A DNA stretch of 64,000 nt from Desmonostoc vinosum HA7617-LM4 (GTDB lineage Bacteria > Cyanobacteriota > Cyanobacteriia > Cyanobacteriales > Nostocaceae): NCBI GenBank assembly GCA_019359515.1, contig JAHHHC010000028.1:17937-81936 (forward strand), in the 5' to 3' direction. The position numbers were made by a program, and so were the translations under genes. The notes under the pieces were generated by a model. It searched no databases. It saw nothing but the letters and a program-made list of their open reading frames with translations, and was not told the DNA's origin. Numbering within the stretch: the first letter of the stretch is position 1; each line of letters starts with the position of its first letter. Positions 45,138 through 53,968 of the stretch are shown here, in pieces.

Positions 45138-45958
45138 CTAACTTTACTCATCAACTAACTTTATGGACAAAGGGTATGAAACATGAATGATTGTATTTTC
45201 AGCTACAATATCTTTGACTCAAAGAGCTAAAGAAGAACGATTTGCATTTCCTAGTGAAAATCAAGTAGCCACTTTATAACATCGTTTATTATTAATGTCT
45301 TTCCGGATAATAAATTTTCCACAATTAGGATAAACAACTTTAAAATATTTTGTTTCGTATCAATTTATATCTAGTGTTTGTTCGTAATTCATTGCTTACA
45401 AAAACTCAAATCTCTTGATAACTAGACATATTGCACTATTGGCGATCGCCTGAAGCAGAACATCAATGTAGTCCATATCACAATCAAAAACACTACTCGA
45501 AGTAAAATCTTGTTTAAATCTTTGCTCATGTTGATAATTTTTCTCAATAAATTTAGAAAAAATAATATTGAATTGGGGATCTGTGGTTTAAAATTTACTC
45601 GATGCGATCGCAATTTATCATTAAGATGACACGTCACCTAAGATTAGCACTTACAAGCCTGATTTTACTCTTTTAGGTGACTTTATCTACCGAAAACCAC
45701 ATCAGGATTTAGCTTTCGATATATGTCCTGACTGTAACTGAAGTCAATAACAAATGCAAGTTTTTGATAATCCTTATGACTTTTAGTACAGTTTCTGAGA
45801 TACTGCAAGCCCAGTGTTTAGCGGTAGTAAAAGCTAACCAAAAACCAGTATTGATATTTCCAATATAATAAATAATTTTTCTCAGTTGTCACAAATTGTT
45901 ACTGGGTGTTGAGGGATGAGGGAGTAAAAAAGCTGGGGGAGCAGGGAAGGCAGGGGAA
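45138..45958. other. Intergenic region without a supported gene
   Basis: About 0.8 kb of AT-rich DNA. A 35-residue frame with one hydrophobic stretch (ATG at 45529, minus strand) and a 30-codon frame near 45777 exist, but neither has a good ribosome site. GGAAGGCAGGGG-type repeats precede the Mut7-C remnant. Confidence 0.4.
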
Positions 45959-46102
45959 GATGAACTTCCAGAAACTGTGCGATCGCAAGTTGATGAATTT
46001 CATCGTTGCCAAGATTGTACTCAGATTTACTGGAAAGGTTCACATTATGAACGTCTACAACAATTTGTTAATAAAGTTATTGACTTAGGGAAAGGTCAGT
46101 GA
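45959..46102 (+). pseudogene. Mut7-C RNase-domain protein, C-terminal remnant
   Basis: The frame DELPETVRSQVDEFHRCQDC, then TQIYWKGSHYERLQQFVNKV, matches the zinc-binding C-terminal part of Mut7-C domain proteins (CxxC then YWKGSHYER). The rest of the gene is absent. Repeat-like G-rich DNA and an in-frame TGA at 45917 precede it. It is a 3' scrap left after deletion. Confidence 0.6.
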
Positions 46103-46145
46103 ATTCTTGATAAAGTTTCTTACCCTACTCCCCACTCCCTTTTTC

Positions 46146-47096
46146 ATGGAATTAATTTTAGCTCTCGATTTTGGTGGAACTAAATTAGCGGCAGCGTTAG
46201 TAAATGTTGGTTCTAGAGAGTGGTTACGTTATGAACGTCGTCTGTCACCAGCGAATGCCAACGCTGGTACTGATTTGGATATAATGCGATCGCTCATCCA
46301 CTCTCTACTGCAAGGTACAAAACCCAGTGCTATTGGTATCAGTTTTGGTGGGCCAGTGGATGCTTCTACGGGGACGGTGCGACTGTCTCATCATGTAGCA
46401 GGGTGGGAAAATTTTGCCCTCAAAGACCTCTTGCAGCAGGAGTTTGGTGTTCCTGTTTGTGTAGATAATGATGCCAATGTGGCTGCATTGGGCGAACATC
46501 GCTTTGGTGCTGGTCAGGGATACGATAGTCTGTTCTATATCACTGTCAGCACTGGTGTGGGTGGTGGCTGGATACTCAACGGTAAACCTTGGCGGGGTGC
46601 AGGCGGCATGGCTGGTGAAATTGGACACATGGTTGTAGATCCTTCAGGGCCTGTATGCTTGTGTGGGAAGCGGGGATGTGTGGAACGTTTGGTGTCGGGG
46701 CCGTACATGGCGCAGAATTTGAGGGAAATTTTGGAAAACGAACCACCAACAAGCCAAGGAAGAGAGATTTTGAGGGGTTTGGTAGGGGATAACTTAGAGT
46801 TGTTGACGGGGCAGTTAGTTAGCGAGGCTGCATCAGCTGGGGATGATTTAGCTAGGGAAGTTTTGCATCGGGGTGCTTGGGGGTTAGGAGTAGCGATTGG
46901 GAATGTAGCGAACTTGATTAACCCACAGCGTTTTGTGATGGGGGGAAGCGTAATGAAATCGGGAGAAGATTTCTGGGATTTAATACAACAAATAGCGCGA
47001 GAAACAGCCTTACCAGAAATTGATTTTGAAATCGTCCCTGCAATGTTAAAAGATGATGCCCCACTGTGGGGTGCCATAGCGCTGACAGAACTATAA
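46146..47096 (+). CDS. ROK family sugar kinase (glucokinase-like)
   Basis: The protein (316 residues from ATG 46146) has the ATPase-fold start LALDFGGTKLAAALV, the sugar-binding region VDNDANVAALGEHRFGAGQG, and the ROK zinc signature CLCGKRGCVE (about residues 174-183) with the upstream histidine in GEIGHMVVDP. ROK proteins phosphorylate glucose or N-acetyl sugars. It lacks an N-terminal HTH, so it is an enzyme and not a repressor. Substrate specificity is uncertain. The 13 residues upstream in the longer frame derive from repeat DNA. Confidence 0.9.
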   Translation: MELILALDFGGTKLAAALVNVGSREWLRYERRLSPANANAGTDLDIMRSLIHSLLQGTKPSAIGISFGGPVDASTGTVRLSHHVAGWENFALKDLLQQEFGVPVCVDNDANVAALGEHRFGAGQGYDSLFYITVSTGVGGGWILNGKPWRGAGGMAGEIGHMVVDPSGPVCLCGKRGCVERLVSGPYMAQNLREILENEPPTSQGREILRGLVGDNLELLTGQLVSEAASAGDDLAREVLHRGAWGLGVAIGNVANLINPQRFVMGGSVMKSGEDFWDLIQQIARETALPEIDFEIVPAMLKDDAPLWGAIALTEL

Positions 47097-47179
47097 ACTT
47101 AGCATTCTCTGCGCCTCTGCGCCTCTGCGTGAAAAAATCACATCTCAATCAGCAACGCCAAAATATTTCTTCCCCACTC

Positions 47180-47764
47180 CTAGCCGAGGTGCTGGCGAAA
47201 CTCTCTGACAGCCTCCAACGGAGACGACAACAAAAGACAACCATTAAGCAAAGATAAATCTAATTCTGTTAATAACTCGCTAGCCACAACTTTCTCATAT
47301 TCTTGTTCTCGTAAGCAGTAAATCTTAAATGTGCCATCTTCCCAAAACCAAACTTCCTGAACTCCCATTAACTTATACTTCTGAAGCTTAATCGGACTAC
47401 CGCTAGTAATCACTACTTCAATGCACAAGTCTGGTACAGATTTATCTTTTCCAAAACAATAAGATAGGTCTGCTTGATACTCTACTATCTTAGGAATAGC
47501 TTGGGTAAAACTCCCACTAGGGAAAAATTCAATCCCCTTGACTTCAAAATAAGTAATCAGCAGTCCAGCCATTAAACACTTAATCGCCTCATGAGGCTTA
47601 CCAATACTCACAATTTCTAATATTCCTTCACAATAAAACAACCTCACCCCAGGCACATTTGCAAAACTGGCTTGAATGGCTTTGAACTGTTCCCAACTTA
47701 AACCACGTCTCAAGAAGCGCTGTTCTTCTGGTAAATCAATAGTATTTTCTAAAGCTTGAGTCAT
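47180..47764 (-). CDS. Uma2 family endonuclease-like protein
   Basis: The protein (194 residues from ATG 47764) shows the Uma2/DUF820 pattern, a PD-(D/E)XK-like fold: GVRLFYCEGILEIVSIGKPHEAI, YQADLSYCFGKDKSVPDLCIEVVITSGS and QKYKLMGVQEVWFWEDG. Cyanobacteria carry dozens of these, and their function is unproven. It is convergent with the ROK gene. The alternative TTG start at 47776 is less likely. It is unlike the pair at 56210 and 62927, so it is a separate lineage. Confidence 0.85.
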   Translation of the reverse strand: MTQALENTIDLPEEQRFLRRGLSWEQFKAIQASFANVPGVRLFYCEGILEIVSIGKPHEAIKCLMAGLLITYFEVKGIEFFPSGSFTQAIPKIVEYQADLSYCFGKDKSVPDLCIEVVITSGSPIKLQKYKLMGVQEVWFWEDGTFKIYCLREQEYEKVVASELLTELDLSLLNGCLLLSSPLEAVREFRQHLG

Positions 47765-47794
47765 AAGAATCACCAAGTTAATCTTGTTTTTATC

Positions 47795-48901
47795 CTAAGT
47801 CAGAACTAAATTATCCCTGTGAATTACAGTTTCCGCACCGATATAACCTAAAATTGCCGGAATCTCGCGTGAGTGTTTTCCACGAATTTTTTTTAGTTCA
47901 TCGCTGTTGTAATTGACTAATCCTCTTGCAATTTCTTCGCCGTTAATATCACACAGTTGCACGGCTTCTTGGACATCAAACTCGCCTTCTACGGTTTTAA
48001 TTCCAGCAGCTAATAACGATTTGCCTGCTTGCGAAATTGCCGCGATCGCACCCGCATCTAGATATAATTTACCTGCTGGGACATGTCCGTAAGCTATCCA
48101 ACGTTTGCGGGCAGAAGTTGGTTCTGGTTGTGGTTCAAAGTGAGTACCTATTGGTTCTCCTTGGAGAATTTTCTCTATATTTCGCGGAAATTTGCCTTCG
48201 GTAATGACGGTACGCACACCAGCCGCAACGGCAATTCTCGCCGCTGAGATTTTTGTCACCATCCCCCCAGTACCCCATTGAGAACCTTGGGAACCTGTTT
48301 GTACTTGCACTGCCAATTCTTTAATGCTACTCACTAAAGCGATCGGTCGCGCATCGGGCACAGAACGCGGATCGGCTGAGTATAATCTATCTACGTCGGT
48401 GAGTAAAAATAGCCAATCTGCTTCTACCAAGCTGGCAACTAATGCCGATAGGGTATCGTTATCACCAAATTTCAATTCATCTACGGCTACTGTATCATTT
48501 TCATTCACTACAGGAATCACCCCAAGCCTCAGTAATTCCCGAAAGGTGTTGTAAACATTGAGATAACGGCTGCGTTGTACTAAATCGCTACGTGTTAATA
48601 ATACTTGAGCGATCGGTTGCTGCAAGGTAGTAAATAAATCATCGTATACACGCATTAATCTACCTTGTCCCACTGCTGCTACTGCCTGTTTTAAAGCGAT
48701 CGCTTTGGGACGTTCAGTTAAACCCAATCGCGCACAACCAACCCCCACAGCACCAGAAGAAACCAAAATTACTTTATGTCCTTGGTGTCTCAAGTAACAA
48801 AGTGTTTCCGCTAAGGTGGCAATGGTGGAAAGCGCAAGCTGTCCCGTTTCAGGTTGAGTCAGGCTAGAGGTACCGATTTTGACGACGATTGTTTTGGGCA
48901 T
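47795..48901 (-). CDS. proB: Glutamate 5-kinase
   Basis: The protein (368 residues from ATG 48901) has the amino-acid kinase domain ([13 protein letters not shown] at residues 3-15, [47 protein letters not shown]) and a C-terminal PUA domain (about 280-368). It phosphorylates glutamate in the first step of proline synthesis. The ATG at 48949 would add 16 proline-rich residues from repeat DNA, so it was rejected. proA is not in the window. Confidence 0.95.
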   Translation of the reverse strand: MPKTIVVKIGTSSLTQPETGQLALSTIATLAETLCYLRHQGHKVILVSSGAVGVGCARLGLTERPKAIALKQAVAAVGQGRLMRVYDDLFTTLQQPIAQVLLTRSDLVQRSRYLNVYNTFRELLRLGVIPVVNENDTVAVDELKFGDNDTLSALVASLVEADWLFLLTDVDRLYSADPRSVPDARPIALVSSIKELAVQVQTGSQGSQWGTGGMVTKISAARIAVAAGVRTVITEGKFPRNIEKILQGEPIGTHFEPQPEPTSARKRWIAYGHVPAGKLYLDAGAIAAISQAGKSLLAAGIKTVEGEFDVQEAVQLCDINGEEIARGLVNYNSDELKKIRGKHSREIPAILGYIGAETVIHRDNLVLT

Positions 48902-49271
48902 TGGGCAACGAAGAGGAAAAGGAGCAGGGGGCAGAGGAGAAAAACCCATACATAGAGGTATTATTTCTTGCGCTTGCGCGTCTGGAAATAAATATTTGTG
49001 CCTTGAGCATAAATAAATTTATTGGCTTCTAATTTTTTCCCCCTGCTCCCTGCCCCTCTGCCTCCTGTAAGTAGTCAATTGTAAAGCGCCAGTCCCTCTA
49101 TAAGTGAAGGCTGACGCTCTACGGTTTTATATGTATCTGTTATCGGCTAGGGTCTTTATTTAGCTGACCCGGTCTTATTAATAATTATGATCCCCGATTT
49201 TTTGTTGCAACAAAGGTTTTTTAATTATTTCTTTAGCTTTCGTTTCCTGACGATTTAACAAGTTTTGTAAA
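48902..49271. other. Intergenic region with short repeats
   Basis: This 370-bp gap between proB and the YqeG gene contains GCAGGGGGCAGAGG and CTGCTCCCTGCCCCTCTGCC complementary repeat stretches (about 48926 and 49043). These could form a long imperfect hairpin. No gene is seen; a minus-strand frame overlapping the YqeG C-terminus is a shadow. Confidence 0.45.
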
Positions 49272-49826
49272 CTACTTATCAAGATTTGTAAACCTCCGTG
49301 ATTTGGGACTGATAGAGGCCCCCAGGATTTCTGACACCCAGACCTCAAAGTTACGGATGGGATGAGAGCGCAGCATTGCATCTGGGTGGATAATGGGTTC
49401 AACTAAGATGGTAAACATCCCCAGGCGATTACCAGCTAAGACATCGGTGAAAAGGCGATCGCCTACCATGCCTACTTGATGCACTGGTAGATTCATTGTG
49501 CGAAGTGCTGCCCGGATTTTGCGCCGGGAAGGTTTGGCTGCGCCCAAATAATAAGGTAGGTTAAGCGATCTGGCAATACCACCAATCCGTGCTTCACTGA
49601 GGTTATTACTCACCAAGCACAGTACCACATACGGACGAATTTGCTCTACCCACTGTCGTAGTTCTGGAGATGCCATTCCTACTCTTAAGGGTACTAAGGT
49701 TTCATCTACATCCAATACCAGCCCTTTTAGCCCATATTGTCGGATGATATCTGGTGTCAAGTTCAACACCGAACCTTCTAATATCAAGTCAGGTTGTAAG
49801 AGATTTTTCCAGGCCATAATTAACAT
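49272..49826 (-). CDS. YqeG family HAD IIIA-type phosphatase
   Basis: The 184-residue protein has HAD motif I GLVLDVDETLVPL (about residues 34-46), motif II VSNN (about 74-77), the lysine in AAKPSRRKI, and motif IV VGDRLFTDVLAGNRLGM (about 117-133). It belongs to the YqeG-type phosphatases found in cyanobacteria, plants (phosphatidylglycerophosphate phosphatase PGPP1-like) and Firmicutes. A PGP phosphatase role is plausible. An internal ATG at 49817 is an equally possible start. Confidence 0.88.
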   Translation of the reverse strand: MLIMAWKNLLQPDLILEGSVLNLTPDIIRQYGLKGLVLDVDETLVPLRVGMASPELRQWVEQIRPYVVLCLVSNNLSEARIGGIARSLNLPYYLGAAKPSRRKIRAALRTMNLPVHQVGMVGDRLFTDVLAGNRLGMFTILVEPIIHPDAMLRSHPIRNFEVWVSEILGASISPKSRRFTNLDK

Positions 49827-50026
49827 TTAAAAGTAAAGAGCCAGATAAAAGAGCATAACTCAATACAGTTTAGTTAGTCGAACCCAATCCTGGAATATCC
49901 CCCCAGTTTCCTTGAACACTTTAAGATAGAATGCCTAAAATCTTATCTATCTCTATTAATGTAATAATTGTTTAGATCATACTTGTGAGTTTTTCACTTG
50001 GCTGTAAGGCATCAAGTAAAAATAAG

Positions 50027-50068
50027 TAGTGCGAGCATCTTGCTCGCGCGGGCAAGATGCCCGCACTA
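50027..50068. repeat. Double hairpin GCGAGCA-TCT-TGCTCGC / GCGGGCA-AGA-TGCCCGC
   Basis: Two adjacent 7-bp-stem hairpins have complementary TCT and AGA loops. The whole block is itself almost palindromic, so it can refold into one long hairpin. The core GGCAAGATGCC is shared with three other places in the window. Confidence 0.8.
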
Positions 50069-50099
50069 CAAATATTAAATTGTTCAACTTATTTTTACA

Positions 50100-50198
50100 C
50101 GAATCTTAAGGGTTTGACACTGGCGCATAAACCAGTTTCTTCATCAATGCGAATGCTGAATGACTTTTTAAATTGACTGTAAAATCTCCATAAGCCAT
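50100..50198 (-). pseudogene. Possible decayed small cyanobacterial gene (MAY-DFT type start)
   Basis: From ATG 50198 the minus strand reads MAYGDFTVNLKSHSAF. A one-base shift gives KKSFSIRIDEETGLCASV, reminiscent of the conserved MAYSDFTL start found on many Nostoc hypothetical or nuclease-like proteins. It looks like a frameshifted remnant. Confidence 0.3.
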
Positions 50199-50462
50199 TT
50201 TCAGCACCTCAATTGAGTTATGCCCTTTGCTAACGCCCGCAAGTGCTATGAAATAAACCTTTTCTCACAAAATAGGTGAAAAACACACAATATTGTGAGT
50301 GGACTAGTTATTACTGTTCCCTGTTAACTAGTTCCGTGGGTTTAAGTCCCCCGGTTCTATAATCGGCAAGTTTTGTGTTGGGGTCTGTCTTACAAAGTTG
50401 AGACTGCCGTCAGATTGGAGGAAACCCAAAGAGTGACTTTGCACTAAATCCCCATTACAAAA

Positions 50463-50725
50463 CTTAATTACGCGCTTCGTAGCGGTAGCGAGTCCGCGAT
50501 AGCGTTAGCGTAAAGCCTGCGGCATAGCTTCGCTTAGAGCGACACAGGAGCGTCGCGTCATTACGAATTACGCGCTTCGCAGCGGTAGCGAGTCCGCGAT
50601 AGCGTTAGCGTTAGCGAAGCGGTAGCGAGTCCTCGAGCGTCAGCGGTAGCGAGGTACGAGCGTCAGCGTAAAGCCTACGGCATAGCTTCGCTTAGAGCGA
50701 CACAGGAGCGTCGCGTCATTACGAA
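50463..50725. repeat. Tandemly duplicated dispersed repeat block
   Basis: Copy 1 (about 50463-50565) and copy 2 (about 50566-50725) share AATTACGCGCTTCG, GCGGTAGCGAGTCCGCGATA, CATAGCTTCGCTTAGAGCGA and ACAGGAGCGTCGCGTCATTA. Copy 2 carries an extra insert of about 57 bp made of AGCGGTAGCGAG and GAGCGTCAGCG units. A related block lies at 32640-32735. Confidence 0.85.
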
Positions 50726-50750
50726 TTACGAATTATTTAAGAGTTCCCTT

Positions 50751-51323
50751 TCATTCAACTTCATTAAAAAGATGTTCCTCTAACAGAGGTTGCACTTTGC
50801 GAAACTCTTCTGGAGACAGTAATTCTGGTTCACCTGTTTTTGAGATCCGAGCGAAAAACAGCAGGGGATCGAGGGGAGTGTAAACAGCATACTCTTGTTC
50901 TTTATCGTAAAAGCTAGCAAGTAGCTGTAATTGTTCCGGTTCTAAATCTGCTTCATCGTCTTCGATTTCTAGAGTAAAGAGTTCGGACTCTTCAACTGGT
51001 GGTAAATCGCCTGCAACCGTTAGTGCATAAGCTGTATTTTTTAGTAACAGGTTGCGCTCAGATAATACAGCTTGAGCTGTGCCAAAAATTTGCTCGATAG
51101 TATCATCATCTTCTACTAACAAAGCTTCTTCATCTTCATCCTCACCTTGCCAAGCAAAAATTTCCACAGGTGAGTCTACAGGTAGAAGCAAAACATATTC
51201 TTGCCCATCTACCTCAAGGGAATGCTCAATATAACATTCGAGCGATCGCCCTTTGTCATCACTTAAAGTGATAGAACCCTCATGAGCGTGATCATTTTCT
51301 TCAGGAAATTGGGAGGAGAACAT
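50751..51323 (-). CDS. DUF3727 family protein
   Basis: This very acidic 190-residue protein begins with a DUF1292-like part (GSITLSDDKGRSLECYIEHSLEVDGQEYVLLLPVDSPVEIFAW) and continues with the DUF3727 part (NLLLKNTAYALTVAGDLPPVEESELFTLE, then QLLASFYDKEQEYAVYTPLDPLLFFARI). Proteins of this type are conserved in cyanobacteria and plastids and have no proven function. It precedes ruvX on the same strand by about 130 bp in the transcription direction. No membrane segment is seen. Confidence 0.85.
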   Translation of the reverse strand: MFSSQFPEENDHAHEGSITLSDDKGRSLECYIEHSLEVDGQEYVLLLPVDSPVEIFAWQGEDEDEEALLVEDDDTIEQIFGTAQAVLSERNLLLKNTAYALTVAGDLPPVEESELFTLEIEDDEADLEPEQLQLLASFYDKEQEYAVYTPLDPLLFFARISKTGEPELLSPEEFRKVQPLLEEHLFNEVE

Positions 51324-51453
51324 AGCCGGATGCCGAACTTTTATAAATACCAGTAATTGCGATTATCGCTTAACTATCTTATTCACAAATATTGTCAATC
51401 AAATAGCTTTATACGTAAATACAACTGCTGGGTAATGTTTTCAGAATATCATG

Positions 51454-51939
51454 TTAAAAGGTATCAATCTCAGCCCCTATTACTGAGAGATGGGATTGAG
51501 TTCGCTTAGTATCTAACCATTGTTGCAAAATTAAACACGCTGCCTTGCGGTCAATCAAACCTTTATGGCGTGATGGGGAGCGATTTTCAGCTATCAGCAG
51601 TTGTTCTGCTTGAAATGAAGTTAATCGCTCATCTACGTATTCCACAGGTAGTTGTAGTGCTTTAGCAAGTCGTGTAGTAAATTTTTGGGTTTGATGAGCT
51701 TGAAATCCCAAAGAGCCATCCATCGAATATGGTAAACCCACAACTAAGATATGCACTTGGCGTTCATTAACTATTTGTCTAATTTGTTCTACATCTTGGA
51801 CAAAGGATGTGCGTTCGATTGTAGTAATTCCAGTAGCTATTAAACCAGTGCGATCGCATCCTGCCACGCCAATTCGCTTGCGACCGACATCTAATCCCAA
51901 GGCTGAAATAAATCGCTTTGATTGCTCTTGGGCACTCAC
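51454..51939 (-). CDS. ruvX: Putative Holliday junction resolvase RuvX (YqgF)
   Basis: The protein (161 residues) has an RNase H-like fold: LGLDVGRKRIGVAGCD (about residues 14-29), VVGLPYSMDGSLG (about 75-87), YVDERLTSFQAEQLL and a C-terminal IDRKAACLILQQWL. YqgF proteins act in 16S rRNA maturation and possibly in junction resolution. The GTG at 51939 is chosen because AGGAG lies 7 bases upstream, inside the last codons of the preceding GNAT gene. The ATG at 51960 would lack such a site. Translation is probably coupled to that gene. Confidence 0.88.
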   Translation of the reverse strand: MSAQEQSKRFISALGLDVGRKRIGVAGCDRTGLIATGITTIERTSFVQDVEQIRQIVNERQVHILVVGLPYSMDGSLGFQAHQTQKFTTRLAKALQLPVEYVDERLTSFQAEQLLIAENRSPSRHKGLIDRKAACLILQQWLDTKRTQSHLSVIGAEIDTF

Positions 51940-51940
51940 G

Positions 51941-53194
51941 CTAATTCTCCTGCTGTGCATCTGGGGAATCAGGCTGGCAAGATGCTTCTATGCTACCGTT
52001 TTTGTTGACAAAGTTGACAGATTCTGGTTTGCTGGGCACTGGTCTATCTGAGGGTAACTTACTTGGTTGTACCCATGACATCCCGCCTGGTATTGGTTTG
52101 CGTGCTGGTTGTAAGCCTTGCAACACATCAGTCCACTGAATACCTTCCAAGGAGACAAGCTTAGACTCACGGAGTTTGTGCCACACTGAGCGTGACATGA
52201 TTAACGTATGTTCGATACGTTGTGCCCCAATTTGCTCTAAATACTCTTCTCTTTCTGCTTGATAATCTGAGGAAGCTAGTTGCATTCCTTGCTGAGGAAA
52301 ATCTTGGGCAATGCGAGCTAGTTGAGATAGCAACTCAGGATACAACCAAGTGTAAGCGGGGTGAACTGTGAGCGTTGCCACATGGGGTGCTTTCCCCTTG
52401 CGATCGAGTTGCACTTGAAAATAACCGATCGCAGCTTTGCGTTGGGGTTCAAACACGTAGCCGCTGACTACTTCTGTTTTTGTCATCCATTGCTTGACAG
52501 CATCCGTTAAAACACCGAACAAACTGGTTTTAAAATCGCGCGTATTCCGGTCAAATACCTGACGTACTAAAGGTGGCATTGATGCTGTATCTAGTTGATA
52601 TAGCAGTTGGGCATCAGCATTACTCACCGGCAGCAGATTGGGCAAGTCTGGCTCTGCCTGTGCTAGTTCAGCTAGCAATTTTGGTTCAATTTCCCAGTAA
52701 GTCATCTCCGCTAGGCGCTGAAATCCATTTTGCCGATATAGCGCTAGCGCCTCTAGGTCATTGACATTAACTTCCAAAAGCCAAGTCCGAGCTTCTAAAA
52801 TCGATTCAAAGCAATGGCGCAAAAGTTGAGAGCCAATTCCTTGCTTATCGACAGCCCGGTCTAGCATCACTCGATCAATTCGCCAAGTGCTGTGCGTCCG
52901 GTTAAACGGTGACACCTGAATCATCCCTAATAGCATCCGCGCTTGCTCTGCTACATACGCACAGAAGCGGTATTGCAGAGGATTAGGAAACCAACTCAAA
53001 AATTTGAGTAGTCCATACCAGCGGTGTAACCATTGCATCTGGCGTGTGGCATAACTAGCTCCTTTGGGAGTCAGAGATGCGAATGACTCTTGAGTTAGGC
53101 GCTCAATTCCGTCTAAGTCCCGATATTGGACTGGTCGGATGACAACGCTGAGATTTCGAGGAAGTGATGAAGTCATTTTGATTCGAGCTGCCAT
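51941..53194 (-). CDS. GNAT family N-acetyltransferase (long, two-part)
   Basis: In the 417-residue protein, residues about 15-165 form a GNAT domain: VVIRPVQYRDLDGIERLTQESF, IDRVMLDRAVDKQGIGSQLLRHCFESI (acetyl-CoA motif) and LEVNVNDLEALALYRQNGFQRL. The C-terminal half may be a second, degenerate GNAT-like part (PHVATLTVHPAYTWLYPELLSQLARIA). The last 40 residues are proline/serine-rich and probably disordered. The stop codon is one base before the ruvX start. The substrate is unknown. Confidence 0.8.
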   Translation of the reverse strand: MAARIKMTSSLPRNLSVVIRPVQYRDLDGIERLTQESFASLTPKGASYATRQMQWLHRWYGLLKFLSWFPNPLQYRFCAYVAEQARMLLGMIQVSPFNRTHSTWRIDRVMLDRAVDKQGIGSQLLRHCFESILEARTWLLEVNVNDLEALALYRQNGFQRLAEMTYWEIEPKLLAELAQAEPDLPNLLPVSNADAQLLYQLDTASMPPLVRQVFDRNTRDFKTSLFGVLTDAVKQWMTKTEVVSGYVFEPQRKAAIGYFQVQLDRKGKAPHVATLTVHPAYTWLYPELLSQLARIAQDFPQQGMQLASSDYQAEREEYLEQIGAQRIEHTLIMSRSVWHKLRESKLVSLEGIQWTDVLQGLQPARKPIPGGMSWVQPSKLPSDRPVPSKPESVNFVNKNGSIEASCQPDSPDAQQEN

Positions 53195-53329
53195 TTAGCC
53201 CTAACTAACTGCTCTTGAGAGGAAACGCTGCCATCATATTAACGGCTTTGTGCTGCTTGCTATTGCTCCAAAAGAGTGATTTTTGTGACAATATTTGTGA
53301 CAATACTTTAAATAAAAAATTAAAAAAAG

Positions 53330-53374
53330 CAGATATCCTAAGAATGCCATTAGCATTCATCAGAGACATCTGCC
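53330..53374 (-). terminator. Intrinsic terminator
   Basis: A long hairpin combines an outer pairing GCAGAT/ATCTGC with an inner perfect GAATGC/GCATTC. On the minus strand it is followed by a T-rich run (complement of the A-run 53323-53329). It fits the end of the 66-residue minus-strand gene whose stop is at 53412. Confidence 0.7.
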
Positions 53375-53411
53375 TTTATTTTAGTTGAATTTTGATGAAA
53401 ATTTATGTATA

Positions 53412-53612
53412 TTATGGCGTTTGCCGAGAAGCTAGCTTTTCAAAATTGGCTTGGGTTTGATGGAGTAATTGCTGACGACTATCTGTTTGTGTCTGCTTCA
53501 GGGTTGGAACCAGGTTGCGAGCTTGCAGAGTCATATGAAGCTGTAGGTGGGCGACATACTCACTAAAATCTTGATTTGCTGCACCCGCGCCCGTTAATAA
53601 ATTTGATTCCAT
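53412..53612 (-). CDS. Small conserved-looking hypothetical protein
   Basis: This 66-residue, mostly helical, glutamine-rich protein reads MESNLLTGAGAANQDFSEY and then HLQLHMTLQARNLVPTLKQ. AAGGAGAACC lies upstream of ATG 53612, and a strong terminator follows, so it is a real transcription unit. The frame from 53672 is longer but lacks a matching site. No function is recognised. Confidence 0.6.
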   Translation of the reverse strand: MESNLLTGAGAANQDFSEYVAHLQLHMTLQARNLVPTLKQTQTDSRQQLLHQTQANFEKLASRQTP

Positions 53613-53968
53613 TGCCACTTGGTTCTCCTTTGTTAATCCTGTGCCGTGTCTTAACTCATCAAAAATTATCACGTTGTTTTGCTTAACTTCTCAATTTGCA
53701 ACGAAGTTTAACGCTTCTCAATTAAAGGGGACTGGGAGGAATTGAGGAAAACGTTTTTTGCCTCCACGACTCGCATTCGGGGGCTTTTGACCAGTGCTTC
53801 GACCTTGAGAAGGGTCGCGCTCCGCGTCTCCCCTTCCCCGCGTCTTTGCGTCTTCTTGGTAATATTTCAGATTAGCCTTCACAGTCCACTACTGGCGTGT
53901 CTAGCCTTAAATGTTGCCAAAAAAACGGTAGCCTGGAAGAAGTATGACTTACTCATTCAGTTGTGGCT
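53613..53968. other. Intergenic region ahead of the molybdopterin oxidoreductase gene
   Basis: This 356-bp gap contains a CTTCGACCTTGAGAAGGGTC hairpin (about 53799-53818) and CGCGTCTTTGCGTC-type repeats. It should contain the promoters of both flanking divergent genes. Overlapping frames here are shadows. Confidence 0.45.

Larger units (their letters stand above)
49827..50750. other. Repeat-rich intergenic region
   Basis: This holds a double hairpin (50027-50068), a possible small decayed gene (50100-50198) and a duplicated dispersed repeat block (50463-50725). The remaining sequence gives no credible frame and no tRNA fold. Confidence 0.6.

Noticed and set aside
45422..45529. 35-residue single-span membrane peptide (minus strand)
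   Set aside because: It has no good ribosome site and does not resemble known small photosystem or cytochrome subunits; it may be real but is unsupported.
50327..50380. tRNA-like T-arm GGGTTTAAGTCCC
   Set aside because: No cloverleaf could be drawn around it and no acceptor stem pairs.
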